Part shown: positions 12,156 through 23,951 of the stretch, piece after piece
Layout of the letters: each line of letters starts with the position of its first letter
How positions within the stretch are numbered: position 1 is the stretch's first letter
The notes under the pieces: generated by a model
Database searches by the model: none
Seen by the model: the letters and a program-made list of their open reading frames with translations, nothing else
Told to the model about the DNA's origin: nothing
Translations under genes and position numbers: made by a program
From: Phallusia mammillata
Lineage: Eukaryota; Chordata; Ascidiacea; Phlebobranchia; Ascidiidae
Length of the DNA stretch: 64,000 bases
Direction of reading: 5' to 3'
NCBI GenBank assembly: GCA_003260075.1
Contig: QLIY01000567.1
Location: forward strand, 42,140 to 106,139

Positions 12156-12358
12156 ATGACTACGAACAAATTCAGGGACGATTATCGCAGGCTGCTGAAG
12201 GATCTTGAGAAATGTAGTACAGAATTCGAAGTAAAAAATTAACGAGTCATCTTTCTGTTTACCAGCGTAGCGTCCCAGTACGATTTTTGTCCTCAATGCA
12301 ATTTTTTTCTCAGCTCAAATGTGGTATAATTACTACTCTTCTGCAAAATCACTACTAA
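12156..12358 (+). CDS. Possible two-exon short coding sequence
   Basis: MTTNKFRDDYRRLLKDLEKC then STEFE (12156-12230) ends at GAA before GTAAAA in phase 0. A very good acceptor (TTTTTTTCTCAG) opens 12314 in phase 0 and gives LKCGIITTLLQNHY and a stop, 39 residues in all. The composition is coiled-coil-like, but the upstream frame is also open, so this may be the tail of a longer gene or chance. Confidence 0.25.
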
Positions 12359-12780
12359 ACTATATTCTTTTCACTTTGTATTTAAATTTACGCATCGTGC
12401 AACACAGCAAAAAAACAAACAATAGCAGAACAACAACAAAGTTTGACAACATCAACAAAACAACAACAAAATTTTCGCACAGCGGCACATCACAGAACAG
12501 CAACAGTCGTCGATTTGCAAAATCAAATCCGCATTAAAGTCTGTGCACTATGTACAAACTGTTCAGCTGGACGCCGTACATAAACACACAGCTCATCCGC
12601 GCAAACTTAAGTCGTCGGCATTACGCCAGTTTAAGAGATTAGCAATCTGCCACGCGTCCAAACCCGCCGTTCTGGAATGGGTTAAATCTGCGAGCTTAAA
12701 ATCACATAGTGTTATTGTCGACAACAAGGTTGTTTCATCCAATGCTTAACGCCAGGATTTTGAGTTCTAATTTTGTAGAA

Positions 12781-12786
12781 TTTATT
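12781..12786 (-). terminator. Poly(A) signal of the thyroglobulin-1/TIL gene
   Basis: AATAAA on the minus strand, 223 bp beyond the TAG at 13009, in the expected place for a 3' end signal. Confidence 0.45.
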
Positions 12787-13008
12787 TTTTGTATGATTAC
12801 GCGAGTACAGTTTGATGACGACACAACAAAAACGTCACAGTGATCTACAAAAGTTCGCCACAAGAGGAGTCCGAAGCCCTCGGTGTTCGGCCTCACAAGG
12901 CCAGTTTTTTTCCCTGATTCCAGCGCATGTATATGTATAGCGACAAGCACAAATCCGTGCAAATGCTCGCACTCGTCAGTTTGAACAGTACAAAGCACCT
13001 TTCCTGGT

Positions 13009-16000
13009 CTATGAAGTAGGCGCAGGTGGTGGGTTGACTCCAGACTTTTTCAACGGCGAAGAAATATCCTCAAACTCGGCTTCAATGATTTCAGTTGTAG
13101 CTTTGGTTAATGGTCTTATGGTTGTAAGCTCTTGACCACTTTCAAGAACCGACTGGATTTGCTCCTGGACTGCAGCCAACTGCGACGCCATACCTCCAAA
13201 CTCTTGAAGAAGCTGGTTAGTAAGCTGTTGCTGTCGAACAGCAGACTGAATGATCTGCAGCATAAGTAAGCTCTCCGGTGTGGCAATCCCACTTGGTGTG
13301 CTTGTACCATCATAGTCGGCCTCTTCTTCCATAGTGTAGTAGTCATCCATAGTTGCTGTGCTTGAGGAAGGGGTCTCACTTGGGTCTTCTTCTTCATTAA
13401 CATAGACCGCTTCCATAAGATCAATCACATCAGGAGATTGTGTCGTCGGATCAACAAGCCACTCTTCCTCTTCTTCTAGCTCTATCTCCTCTTCAGTGGT
13501 GGTGCTTTCTTCTTCCTCAATTTCAATCTCTTCCTCCGTGGGATTCTCTTCGTTTTCCTGTCCTGGCGAGTATTCACTTGTGTCACCGTTCTCGCGGAAA
13601 ACATCGGTTTGTTTTCGATAAGACATTATGATCTGGTTTGGATGGTCGGCCTGGTACTCGCGCCCTACAAAACAAAAACATACTTATTAGTATGTGCTAG
13701 CAATGCTTACAATACGAAGTTTGACAATATTTAGTCACTTCAATATTACTTCAAAGGATTAATTTTCACTTGGCTCTCTTAAATATTCCTGTGTTGCCAA
13801 TACTTACTGTTTATATATTATGTTTAATACTGTTTAGTGATGTCAAATGCTATCTACTTGTACACACAAGACTACCACAGAGTATTTTAACACCACAAAG
13901 CTGAATAAACTTACAGACTGCACCGTAGGTGTCCACCACGTTATGTTGTTCTTCAGGTTGTTCAGCTTCCATACATTCCTCCCCTGATATGCACGAACCG
14001 TTGTTTTCATAGTAGCCTTCCGGGCACGTGCAAACCGGTGCACAATCTTCACAATTTATATCCAACTCCTCCATGTTATTTCCTGGTTGACAGACACTTG
14101 CACAACCGCATTCAAGGAACTCGAAACCGGGCCTAAAATAGTGAGAATCGAATGTTAATAGTTGTTTTTAGTGCTCAACAAAGTTTGGTACAAGTTTAAC
14201 ATTGAAAGTAAAGTCATTTTGTTTGTACGTTTTGATGAGATCTTGAAAGTCTCATAGTCAAAAACAGCGTAAAAAGTTTAAAAGGTCATTTTTTTACTCA
14301 TTACAACAGAATTAACAAGACTCTGGTATAAACTTTGGTTGTGTAATAAATGAAGCTTTTCAGTTAATCTTTCTGTTTTGGGATTGGTTTATATTTTACA
14401 CATAAAGTAGGCTCTACCACCAAGTAAACGACTTCGAATATTTCATATGACGTACTTGCATGAGCTGGCATTCACGACCTCTTCATGGTCGTCATGATCT
14501 GATGACACGACCCTGGTTGTCTGCAGCCAGGCTAAGTAGTTTTTCCCTGCAAAGACGCGTAAGCATGAATAGACAAATGGAAAGTGACAAAAAAGCATCT
14601 GCATTGTAGTTCAAGTTAAGGTCGACTTACATTGTTCGGAGTAGGCCTGGCACACAGGCTCCATCAGGGGAATCGCAGGGCTGATCTCTTCAGAGTCTGG
14701 GATCTTGGTGCCGAGCTCTGTGTCGACGCAAAAGAAACCAACGCTGTCTCGTTGCAAAGCCTGAGTAAAAGTAAAATTGTTACATCTACTGTTACAGTTC
14801 TTTTCAGATTTCTCAACCCAACGTAGAATATGGTTTTGTAAAGTCATTGGAAGTTACGACTATATTTTCCAAGCTGATTGTTTTGAAATGAGTTACCTAA
14901 ATAGTATTTTGTTAAACAATTGATTTTTTTAAAAGCTTTCCTTTGGTTTATTTTAAAGCCTTTCACAGCAACGTTCTTCTACTGGTAATCTTACAAGTCG
15001 ATTTTCTAATTTCCTTTACCTTGAAGGAACCGTTTTGTACACAGTCAGGGTAGTAGTAAAAGATATCGCCGATTACTTCGTTGTGTTGACGACGGAAGGC
15101 CAAGTACTTGTCACGTCGTAGTTGACAAAGTCGAGTGTCGTTCGCCGGAGCTGTGGGAACTTTGCATGAGAGAAAAGAAGAAATGTTAAACGGCGGTGAA
15201 CTGGTGACACATGGACGCTGCCAACTTGACACATATGTCGTGCAGAAGCGAATGAAAGTCGTGCAGGATAGAATTGGAAAAGGTAGCAAACATTCTGAAA
15301 TTAGTTGCATGACATACATGCTCGTGCGAGCGGTGATTGGAATTAGTTTGCAAACCTAGGGATTTCTTCCGCCACCGGCGCCAGTTTGGAGTCAAAATTT
15401 CCGGGCATTCCATTAACTTAGCCCCGATTGATTTGTTAATGACCAAAGGTTACATGCTTGTTAACGTGTTAAAAGTTACATGCAAATAGAATGAGTGGTG
15501 CATGAGGAATCTAGTCTGAGGTGTTTTCCTTCATCCGGCATCATGTCGCAATGTGTCATCAGTTCACCGAGCATAAACCGCCATGCAAAAGCAAGCAATA
15601 AAAAGCACTGCATATTGGAAAGATGAAAACATGTTTGATGTTAATTTGATGGCAAAATAAGCACATGCAAATGTTTTATAACAAAGAAGTAAACTCAAAT
15701 AATGATAAGAGTGTGAACTCACCACATTCAAGGCTTTCTCTGGAGTGGAAATGGGATACAGTGCTTTGCTTGATTTCGCCAGTTTCGGGAATAACGCAAA
15801 AGCAATAACCCCTGTCCTTGTAGGAACATTGTTGAGGCTGTAAAACAAGCGAAATTGGTATTATGAAATGAACAATAATGACCTTTAACTATCAATTTTA
15901 CGATCCGCTCGCATATCATGCATCATGTCAAATCCGCTCTGAGTTTAAGCTATATTTTCATCGTGGTAGGTTAGATTATCCATATAAGGTATTTCGTTCC

Positions 16001-17784
16001 GGCGTCGACGTCAAAAGATATAGCAAACCGCCTTGCAATACCTTCAAGCAACCCGTTTTAATCCTTAATACATTTCGGGAAAAGCGGCACATGGGAAGTA
16101 CCGCAAACGCCGGTTCGTATTCAGGCCTGCAGCGTACGTAGGTTAAGGGGGGGGGGCGGAAAAGCGGCACATGGGAAGTACCGCTGTATTACCGCAAACG
16201 CCGGTTCGTATTCAGGCCTGCAGCGTACGTAGGTTAAAGACTTTAACACCGTCTCAAACTACCGATGTGTCAGATTACATAAGTCAGCTACTTGATCCCC
16301 TCTTACCATCCAAAATCGGCCGCTTTCGTCGCATTCAGGTATGTATTCAGGCTTGCTGACGATCTTGTTATATTCCTGCAGTTCTTTGCTAATTTGACGG
16401 TGCCGATCAAGACATGGTGTGCGTGAAGAAGCAGCCTGAGTTGGCGCTCCTGAAATCAAAGTCAAGTGGGGTCAGTTATGGTGACTTGGACATACTGTTC
16501 AATGCATTAAAAGCCATTACTCGAAACTGCTGTTCTGCAATTACAGTTGCTTTTATTGGCGCTTGTATTTGAGCGGCTTAATGGACTAATGGGCAATAAT
16601 GCCGTATGCGTGCATGTAATGTTCGCACAACGAGCGTACATGCAATTACAACGCTCAAACGCATCTTCAGAAATAACCCAAGCCTTTAACGCGAAAAGTC
16701 CCCGCGTGAAAGCAGAATTGCAACACTGGTGCGTTGAAACAAATCGCTATGCACCGAAATGCGGTCGCAAAGTCGTCTTGATTGAGTGAGAATGATTCCC
16801 GGTATTATGGGCGCGGATTTGGTGACCTGATTGATACGTGTTTATCGCTAGAACAAATTGAACTTTTTGCCTCGGACGACTTGAATGTTGATCTTTCTGT
16901 CAAGGTTATGATTCCCTTGCGGCTATGAAGCCGATTTGACGAATTGTTGTAGCTCACAATAGGCCAGGTGATTTCCGCAAAGACATCACCTTGAGTCGCA
17001 GTTTTCGAATTTTTGTCCACATTTTTTTATCGCACTTTTGGTCTATGTTCATTCTGTTTAATTACGCAATCCTTTTCGCTGACTCACAGGGTTATTCCAC
17101 CCACGCGTTTTAGTTTCCGAGGAATGCTTAGTATACCGTTACATGTCAGATTAGCATATACGGCAGGAATTAAACAAGTATCACTCGTTATGGCTATAGA
17201 CCGCAAAAAATCGGTAGTTACTGAAGTTAACATGTTCACTGTCAAGAACAACATCGCTAAAGCCACTATAAATAACTCAAACCGATACAGTAAGCCTGAA
17301 ATATCCTCTTAAAACGCGGTGGTTCGGTAGCAAGTCTGGTTGACCGCGCCTTGGTGGAGGGCTAGCTCTTCACACGAGACTCGAATTCACTCGGTAATCC
17401 GGTTTGATTTAAGACTGCCACGTCGGCGTTAAGTCGTAATAATTGCACTTGTCGCACCTTGGCCACCGCTTAAAAATCGGCTCGCGTATTTTCACACACT
17501 TTCCCAGAATCTTAGTTACACCTTGATTAGCTTATGATCATGCGGCTGCCGTTGTGGTTTTTACCTTGTACCGCGAAAGTTCTGTTTTTCAAAAAACAGT
17601 TGTCAAGCTTACCTGAAATCGGTTGCACCACGGCCAAGAGAAGTAATGCTGCTGGGGGGGGGGGACCGTGGTGGCTTTTACCTTATTCCGCAAAAGTTCT
17701 GTTTTAAAAACGGTTGTCATGCTTACCTGAAATCGGTTGCACCACGGCCAAGAGAAGTAATGCTGCTGCGATGATTTTTTCCAT
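13009..17784 (-). CDS. Secreted protein: two thyroglobulin type-1 domains, TIL domain, Glu-rich tail
   Basis: Eight exons join in phase into 510 residues: 17784-17727, 16449-16307, 15837-15723, 15150-15020, 14760-14631, 14546-14456, 14132-13924 and 13664-13009. Residues 1-19 are a signal peptide (MEKIIAAALLLLAVVQPIS). Residues about 27-105 are a thyroglobulin type-1 domain (YIPECDESGRF, PQQC, GYCFCV). Residues 106-192 are a second one (LCQLRRDKY, YYPDCVQNGSF, GFFCVD) that lacks Cys3 and Cys4. Residues about 219-278 form a trypsin-inhibitor-like (TIL) module with ten Cys (CAPVCTCPEGYYENNGSC). The last exon (293-510) is rich in Glu and Thr and ends in a Gln/Leu-rich helix-like part. Tg1 and TIL modules are both known protease-inhibitor folds, so an extracellular inhibitor is likely (inference). 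Each Tg1 is split by one phase-0 intron at the same place. I know no named protein with this order. Confidence 0.85.
16084..16236. repeat. Intron duplication at a 10-G run
   Basis: GCGGCACATGGGAAGTACCG and the following 50 bp occur before and after G 16147-16156. The second copy has a short insertion (CTGTATTACCG). Intronic to the Tg1/TIL gene. Confidence 0.8.
17556..17766. repeat. Duplicated partial first exon of the Tg1/TIL gene at an 11-G run
   Basis: 17556-17653 and 17665-17766 are near copies around G 17654-17664. The left copy carries the 3' half of exon 1 with its donor but no start codon. The right copy continues to the ATG at 17784 and is the usable exon. Confidence 0.8.
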
Positions 17785-17889
17785 GTTGATTTTTCTTCAG
17801 AAAGCAAAATTTTTTAAGTGTAAATTATGCGTATGTCGCGTCTGCAAAACGAAAGAGAACGTTAACGATCTCGGTCGTAAATCTAAAGC

Positions 17890-18003
17890 TACATGAATTT
17901 CGCGCAAATTTAAAACTTCATTAATTTGCGCAAATTCAAACTACATCAGTTTTGCGCAAATTTAAAGACACATTAATGTTGCGCAAATTCAAAACTACAT
18001 GAT
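17890..18003. repeat. Four tandem units of a GCGCAAATT repeat
   Basis: GCGCAAATTTAAA or GCGCAAATTCAAA occurs four times with a period of about 28-30 bp, each followed by ACTACAT, ACTTCAT or ACACATTAAT. It lies about 110-220 bp upstream of the Tg1/TIL start codon, between it and a TATA box, so it is either leader sequence or a promoter-proximal repeat. Confidence 0.7.
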
Positions 18004-18116
18004 TAACACAACATCTGCACTTAATAATCCCAACCGAAACTCCAGAACTTTCTTTGCCCCTATGGGCTTGTTGGCGTCTCAATCTGACTTCTGAAGTCAC
18101 GAAGCTCGCAGTGGCG

Positions 18117-18124
18117 CTTATATA
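18117..18124 (-). promoter_or_regulatory. TATA box upstream of the Tg1/TIL gene
   Basis: TATATAAG on the minus strand, 330 bp before the start codon at 17784, in an otherwise GC-richer block. It is the best promoter candidate for this gene; a start site near 18090 would give a leader of about 300 bases. Confidence 0.4.
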
Positions 18125-18475
18125 CCCTATCGTGCGACCACGTGACAAAGTCAAACGGGTCCCTGCAGTCGAATCTTTTTTCCTCTTGAAAATCGTCCTG
18201 ATGCCCCAGGGCCTAGGTTCCGCTGCCGAGCTACGAGACGAATGTTGTGATCGTCGAAGACCTCGAAACCGGATAACCTTTGCAAGTTTGCTGGTCCTGC
18301 AGAGCTCGCGCACCTCCGTTAACGGATGGAATTCACCTTTTTCACTGCAAGAATCTTAACCCAACTCTTGGTGTGCTTATTTTAAAATGGTCACCGTTTT
18401 TTATGTTTTTTGTTTTCGAGGTTTAAGTTCATGAGAACAAAAAGATTCAGTATTTGATTAAATAGAAGATTGTGG

Positions 18476-19311
18476 ACTATTGTTTTCATGAACTTACACC
18501 TATGGAAAAAATGTTTATGATATTCATCATGTACCTAGCAACGAGCTGGGTGATAGTATATTTTGGGGGTTTGGTCAGTTCTTGTTGGTATTCTATGCAA
18601 CATTTCTATAATCATTGCACACATTTTACTTGGCAGTCTAAAGCGGTAATTTTGTGTCAATTTGTTTTTTTGCATTCAGATTTTGCCCACTCGTTCCAAC
18701 TTTCATTCCACATTGTAAAGATCTGTTATTAGCCTACATGTCGACCCATCCGGCTTTGCTAGCGTGTCTCATAAAATTGTAGTTGATTAAATGACTGTCA
18801 AACCAAATCGTTTCTGATGTGATCGTCATCAAACGTTAAGGGCAACCGCAAATATTTCACAGAAGTTGTTTTGAATATGTCACTCGTTTTCTGTAGCACG
18901 TGCACAGTATGACACAGCAAATGAATCAAACAGAAGCGGTCTGGTTTGCACGTAACGCAAGGTCTTTGCCTTTGTCATAATGACCTGTTAACTTAATGAA
19001 TTTTCCCCTGTATATAAACATAGATTATTTATTACAGAAGGGGGGGGGGGGAGATCCTTACAATGTGGAATGAAAGTTGGACTAAATTGTTGGACGATTG
19101 GGCAAAATCTGAATGCAAAAAACAAATTGACACAAAATTACCGGTTTAGACTGTCAAGTAAAATGTGTGCAATGATCATAGAAATGTTGCATAGAATACC
19201 AACAAGAACTGACCAAACCCCCAAAATATACTATCGTCCAACTCTGCTAGGTGCATGATGAATATCATAAACATTTTTTCCATAGGTGTAAGTTCATGAA
19301 AGGGGGGGGGG
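18476..19311. repeat. 250-bp inverted duplication, right copy bracketed by poly-G
   Basis: 18476-18726 is repeated in reverse complement at about 19052-19301. The right copy is framed by G 19040-19051 and G 19302-19311. This is the only inverted case among the poly-G joins. Both frames read across it are repeat products. Confidence 0.8.
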
Positions 19312-20100
19312 TTTTTGAAATAGTGACCACAAAGTTTGATGTCGGACCATCATGTTTTTCCCATGCTGTTTGGTAGAACAAATTAGCACTGATTGGTTTA
19401 AAAAACTGGTTGTTTTCAATTTTTGGAACGGTCTTTAGCATGTGGTGAAGACAATACATTGCACTTTAAAGTACATGTGACCAGACGCTTATGCTTGCGT
19501 GGTAAAGAAGCAATACAATGCAATGTAAAACTACATATTTTCTTGCCAAGGTAATTGCATTTATTGAACACAAAACTGTTGTCAATGCCAAGTGTAGCAT
19601 TAAATAAATGCAAAAACATTACCATGAAAGTACATGTAAATTAAAAAGGCCATGAACAAACCTATCAAAAGCATCTATATTGAAACAAAAACGTTCTCAT
19701 TTGAAGGTGCGTCATTTAACCAATACAAAATCTTTACAGATAAAGTACATGTAAATCACAAGGGTTTCGAAAAAACTTCAAATATCCACTAATTACGACA
19801 CGTTTCATCATGCTGGCGACATGGGGATGCCATCCATTTTTGCGGTTCCTGTTGTGACAGAAAAGGTAGTCGTGATGATTACTTTGCCAAGCTACGCGCG
19901 TCCTCCGCACATTACCATGCTTTGCATGAGCCGGATACGTCACATACATGGATTGCGAACATGCAGCAAAAATCTCAATCCCCAAATTCGCACGCAAATG
20001 TCGTAAAGTGACGCCTATATAGTTGTCGTTAGGGCGTTTAAGGCAACCGTTTTGTTTCTTTAATGCGTCAAATCCGGGTTGAATTTGGAACTGACCTATT
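19312..20100. other. Stretch without a supported gene
   Basis: Contains repeated AAAGTACATGTAAATTA/AAAGTACATGTGACC motifs (near 19470, 19626, 19742) but no convincing exon. Confidence 0.45.
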
Positions 20101-20107
20101 TCTTAAT

Positions 20108-20345
20108 AGTTTGTTTTTTCTTTATGTGGCAAGGCATGCACAGTTATTTTTAGAGTTACTGTTTCCAAGCCCTCGTTTCTGGCAGACCCCATATTTCTCT
20201 CCGTATTAACTTTTTCCACGTGGGGGGGGGGGCTTGTTTTTTCTTTATGTGACAAGGCATGCACAGTTATTTTTAGAGTTACTGTTTCCAAGCCCTTGTT
20301 TCTGGCAGACCCCATATTTCTCTCCGTATTAACTTTTTCCACGTG
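20108..20345. repeat. Duplication at an 11-G run, part of a terminal exon
   Basis: 20108-20221 and 20233-20345 are near identical around G 20222-20232. The right copy includes the stop codon of the minus-strand gene ending at 20329. Confidence 0.8.
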
Positions 20346-23336
20346 GAATTTCCTTTGGATAGTTTTGCCATAAAAGGAATAAAGCATTGTCAGTGTCATT
20401 TTTCCAATGGCATGGCTGAGGTTTTTTCAATGCCATGGGTTCTGGATCTGGATATACGGGAATTTTTTAGATGTATTTGACTAGCCCTAATTTATTTGTT
20501 ATGTGTCGAGAATAATGATAAGCTTTACCTATAACGTTTGTTTGTGTACGCCGCAGTAGCTGGTATTTTACGGAGATGAGAAGGTCTCATGGGCGACTTT
20601 ATGTAATTGAACAAGCCCTACAAAGTCCAGAGAATCGCCTCACATCAAATCCATATCCGGTTAAGCCATAGTAACCTCATTCATTGTTTAGTCTGTAAGG
20701 TAATATTACACAACACACCTCAAATGCGTTCACAGAATGGTCCATATTTGTAATGAGCTTGACACTGTAAAGTTTGTGTTTGTTGTTTAAACGTTTGGCT
20801 ATTCGCTTTAAGGGCGGAAAGTCAAGAGTGATAGTCGTGGGTTGGCGCTCCCATCGAGATAGACTGTCTTCACCTTGCTTTGGACTATTCTCTTTATTCG
20901 TACTTATCACAAATTCCGTTTCGTCACGCCTGCATTTTGAGGCTGCATGCAGCGATATCACCTAAATCGCTTGTCTACTTTTAGAATGCAACTTGGCAAG
21001 GCTAAACCAGAAAGAAAGGTCATCAAGAATTTGCCTTCCAGCAGTTACAAAATATCACTAATGACAGAGCGCCGCTTTAAGCAAAAGTTTTAGCCACCTT
21101 TAAAAATGAAGTTATTTCTGGAACCTTCTTAAAGTCACGTTTTCTTATTGCTATAGGCACTACTCCAAGTTTTACAGTAAACCATTTTTAGTCAACCTCT
21201 AGCATTTTTTGAGTTTTTGTGTTTTATTAGTCATTTGATGGATTACAAGTATTCGGGTTTGCAATTATCGAAGACAATTTTAATCAGTTTTTGGTGATTT
21301 TGCACCTGGAACGGTGGAATTTACTCTTGAAGACGTCGCTAGGACGTTTCCTGTGTCTGAATTGAAGGCCACATGAAAGTCACCACATGTGATTTGAATT
21401 AGTGACACTTAAACAGTATGTTTGACTTTTCCACACACTTTATAATCCTTATACCTTGTAATTTTGCCTTTTACATTTTAACACACATTAGCACAATATC
21501 ATGTAGCCTACATGTTTAGAAATGTGTGTGGAAATTATAAAAAAAGACGGTATGTTCGCATGCAAAATAAAAACTTAAAATGTAATAGACATTCCCTAAA
21601 CCGGTGGTTCCCAACCGGTAAGGAATTTTGAAACTTGAGGGAAGTAATTTACTTTGATTTGTACTCGTAGTTTGTAAATAGACACCCTAAATCTGAGAAT
21701 ATAACCGGTTAATGTAAAAGCATAGAGCCAATAAATGATAACCGGTTAAGTTGACAAAAAACCCAATTTTAAATGATCTATTTATGGTTTAGCATCTACT
21801 ATATAGTATATGAAGGAGTGAAAAATGTTTTAAATTGTAAAGGGAGAAATTTCTTTGAAAAAGATTGGAAACCCTAAACCTTCATTCTCAACTAAAGAAT
21901 CCAGCTGTTCTACGTGCTAAATTTTATCCACGCCCTTTTTAGTCTTAATTACATCGGATATTTATAAATGTATATTCTACACATATACACAACGATTAAC
22001 AGGTTATACCTGTTGGTCTCCATTTTTACGTAATTGTTTAAATTACATCGCAAGGTGTGGACTTTGACTACACACAATATAGGCATTCGGACCGGCACAC
22101 GGACCTTCGGGTGCGGTCTTTCAAGTTTGCCTTGCACACAACTGTGGCGTAGACGCCGAAATTTTGCCTAGCGTTTCATAAACAAATCATGTGAAAATTC
22201 CTAATATCGCGCACCTCGCTGCACAAAACAATCAAAAAATCAGATAAGAAACATGCTTTCATGATTAAATCATGCCTATGTCTGCACCACCACAATGCAA
22301 GTACGTGTCAACGTACAAAGGGGATATTTTGGACAGTTAGAAAAAACACGATTTCTACAAGCATCAGCTTTCGAACCGTGTTTGCGGCAACAAACTATGA
22401 AAATCGGCACTAAACTGTTAGCGATGAAATCTGCAGCTGACTTTTAGTGTCGCATGTCTCAAATCCCTGATATGGATCTGGAAGTTTGCCGCACGACACG
22501 AATTACTGTTCATCGATTTTTTCCAGATAACTATCTTGTAGTGGCTAGAGAAAATTTCTAGCTGCGTGGAAGTTGTTTTTGCGCTTACAATGGTGTTGTT
22601 TGCCGCGGCGTGCGTTTGCAAACCCAACTCCTGCAAACTGTTTTGTTTGTGATTTGCATACAGTGCTGAACCCTCACATTTCTTGTGTATTCGAAACAAA
22701 ATCTCAGCGCAACAGTTCGTAAAATCCAGAGATCCGTATGTATAGGTGTCCCTTCACTGAAAATAAAATATTTGTTTATTGGACAACTCCTTGTTGAATT
22801 AACTAATCTTGCTGTTCCTGCAGTTTTATTGCGACCTACCTGATCATTTGACGTCCTTTTTTCATTGCTGTATTATGGCACATTTGTTGTCTTAAATTTC
22901 AAGTGTCAGTGTACTGTAGGCCTTGAAAAGCAAAACTTAGATTCAATTCTGTTGTAACATATGCTTAGCCGAAACGTTGTTGCAAATAATTTACTCGTAC
23001 AAAAAAGCGTTTTAACTGCCTGTGTTAAATTTGTTAGAAGCGAAACTTTGATAAAATGTTGTTGCGCAATTGTTGTAAAAAAAACTATATTTTCAAGTGT
23101 AGGTAAATAAAATTGGCAACCAAGATCATTTCGCGAACATGTTTCTCTTGTATACCTTAAAACCCGTTACCTTACAACTTGTTACAAACGCATAACTTCC
23201 ATGTGTGAAACTACACCAACTTGTGCTATGATGTCATACGATGAAAACAGTTGAAATTTCCGAGTATGGAAATCATGCTTTGCAGATGTGGTTTGCACTC
23301 ATACCGGCATAGCAACGTCACGTACGACTTTAACAT
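20329..23336 (-). CDS. Unrecognised gene, several exons in phase
   Basis: The best exon is 20961-20719 (81 residues, VISLHAASKCRRDETEF to MDHSVNAFE), phase 0 at both ends. It joins terminal exon 20415-20329 (PCHWKNDTDNALFLLWQNYP then KEIPRGKS and stop). Further upstream, 22756-22589 has a strong acceptor and encodes EGTPIHTDLWILRTVALRFC..., phase 2 to 2. It joins 22141 onward (CVQGKLERPHPK; end uncertain, 22105 or lower). A possible start exon is 23336-23305 (MLKSYVTLLC), also phase 2. The link between 22.1 and 20.96 kb is not proven, and an exon may be missing near 21.35 kb. The product has many Cys and basic residues. I do not recognise the family; the individual exons are better supported than the whole chain. 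Confidence 0.45.
21602..21871. mobile_element. hAT-type element (CGGTGGTTCCCAACC family)
   Basis: The left end CGGTGGTTCCCAACC and a worn right end (GATTGGAAA) lie between two exact copies of CCCTAAAC (21594-21601 and 21872-21879), an 8-bp target duplication. The interior (GTTTGTAAATAGACA, GAATATAACC) is shared with the element at 57470-57720. Confidence 0.8.
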
Positions 23337-23951
23337 GTTGCCTCGAGACGGTCCGTGCGAGCGGCGCAATTTTAATTCGACGAAAATCGTGAACGTCCGA
23401 CAGCTGTGACGTAGCGAACTATTCCGGTGGTTTTGCGCGAAATTCCGACCTCGTCACATTGTTTAAACACAACACACGGCTTTCCCGTAGTCAACAATTC
23501 TTGGTTTCGGACTAATATGGTTTACCACAAATATGTTTTGCTGCTGAAGAAAGTTTAGGGAGTTACCGTTTGTTTTGTACATTACTGTCTGCATAAAAAG
23601 CAGACATCAAGTTCTGTGTTACCAAAATTAAAATGAAAATATCCTAAAGGTAAATTTTTATGTTACCTTAAAGTTTCACGATTGGAATAATCTTTTTATG
23701 GGCCTATAATTAAGATTTTAGTTTCATGTACAAAGATTTTTTTGACAACCGAATGTTGTGTGGTAGGATTTTTGCGTAGTTCCGACTTCAACTGTCAAGG
23801 ATTGTGGCAGATACACCTGTTTCTGTTTAAGCTTTTGTAGGCAACAGATATGTTTTTCCTTGTAGCGTGGCCTTTAATTACAGATTCCTCCTATCGTGGT
23901 GAGACTTCCTGCAAAACCGCTCGTTCAAAAGCAGAAGTATAGGTTCCCAGA

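Noticed and set aside
18472-19459. Reading frames on both strands in 18.5-19.5 kb
   Set aside because: They fall on the two arms of an inverted duplication and are not protein-like.
20103-20399. Internal tandem protein repeat of about 40 residues
   Set aside because: The repeat is the poly-G duplication; the coding exon in this area reads in another frame and stops at 20329.
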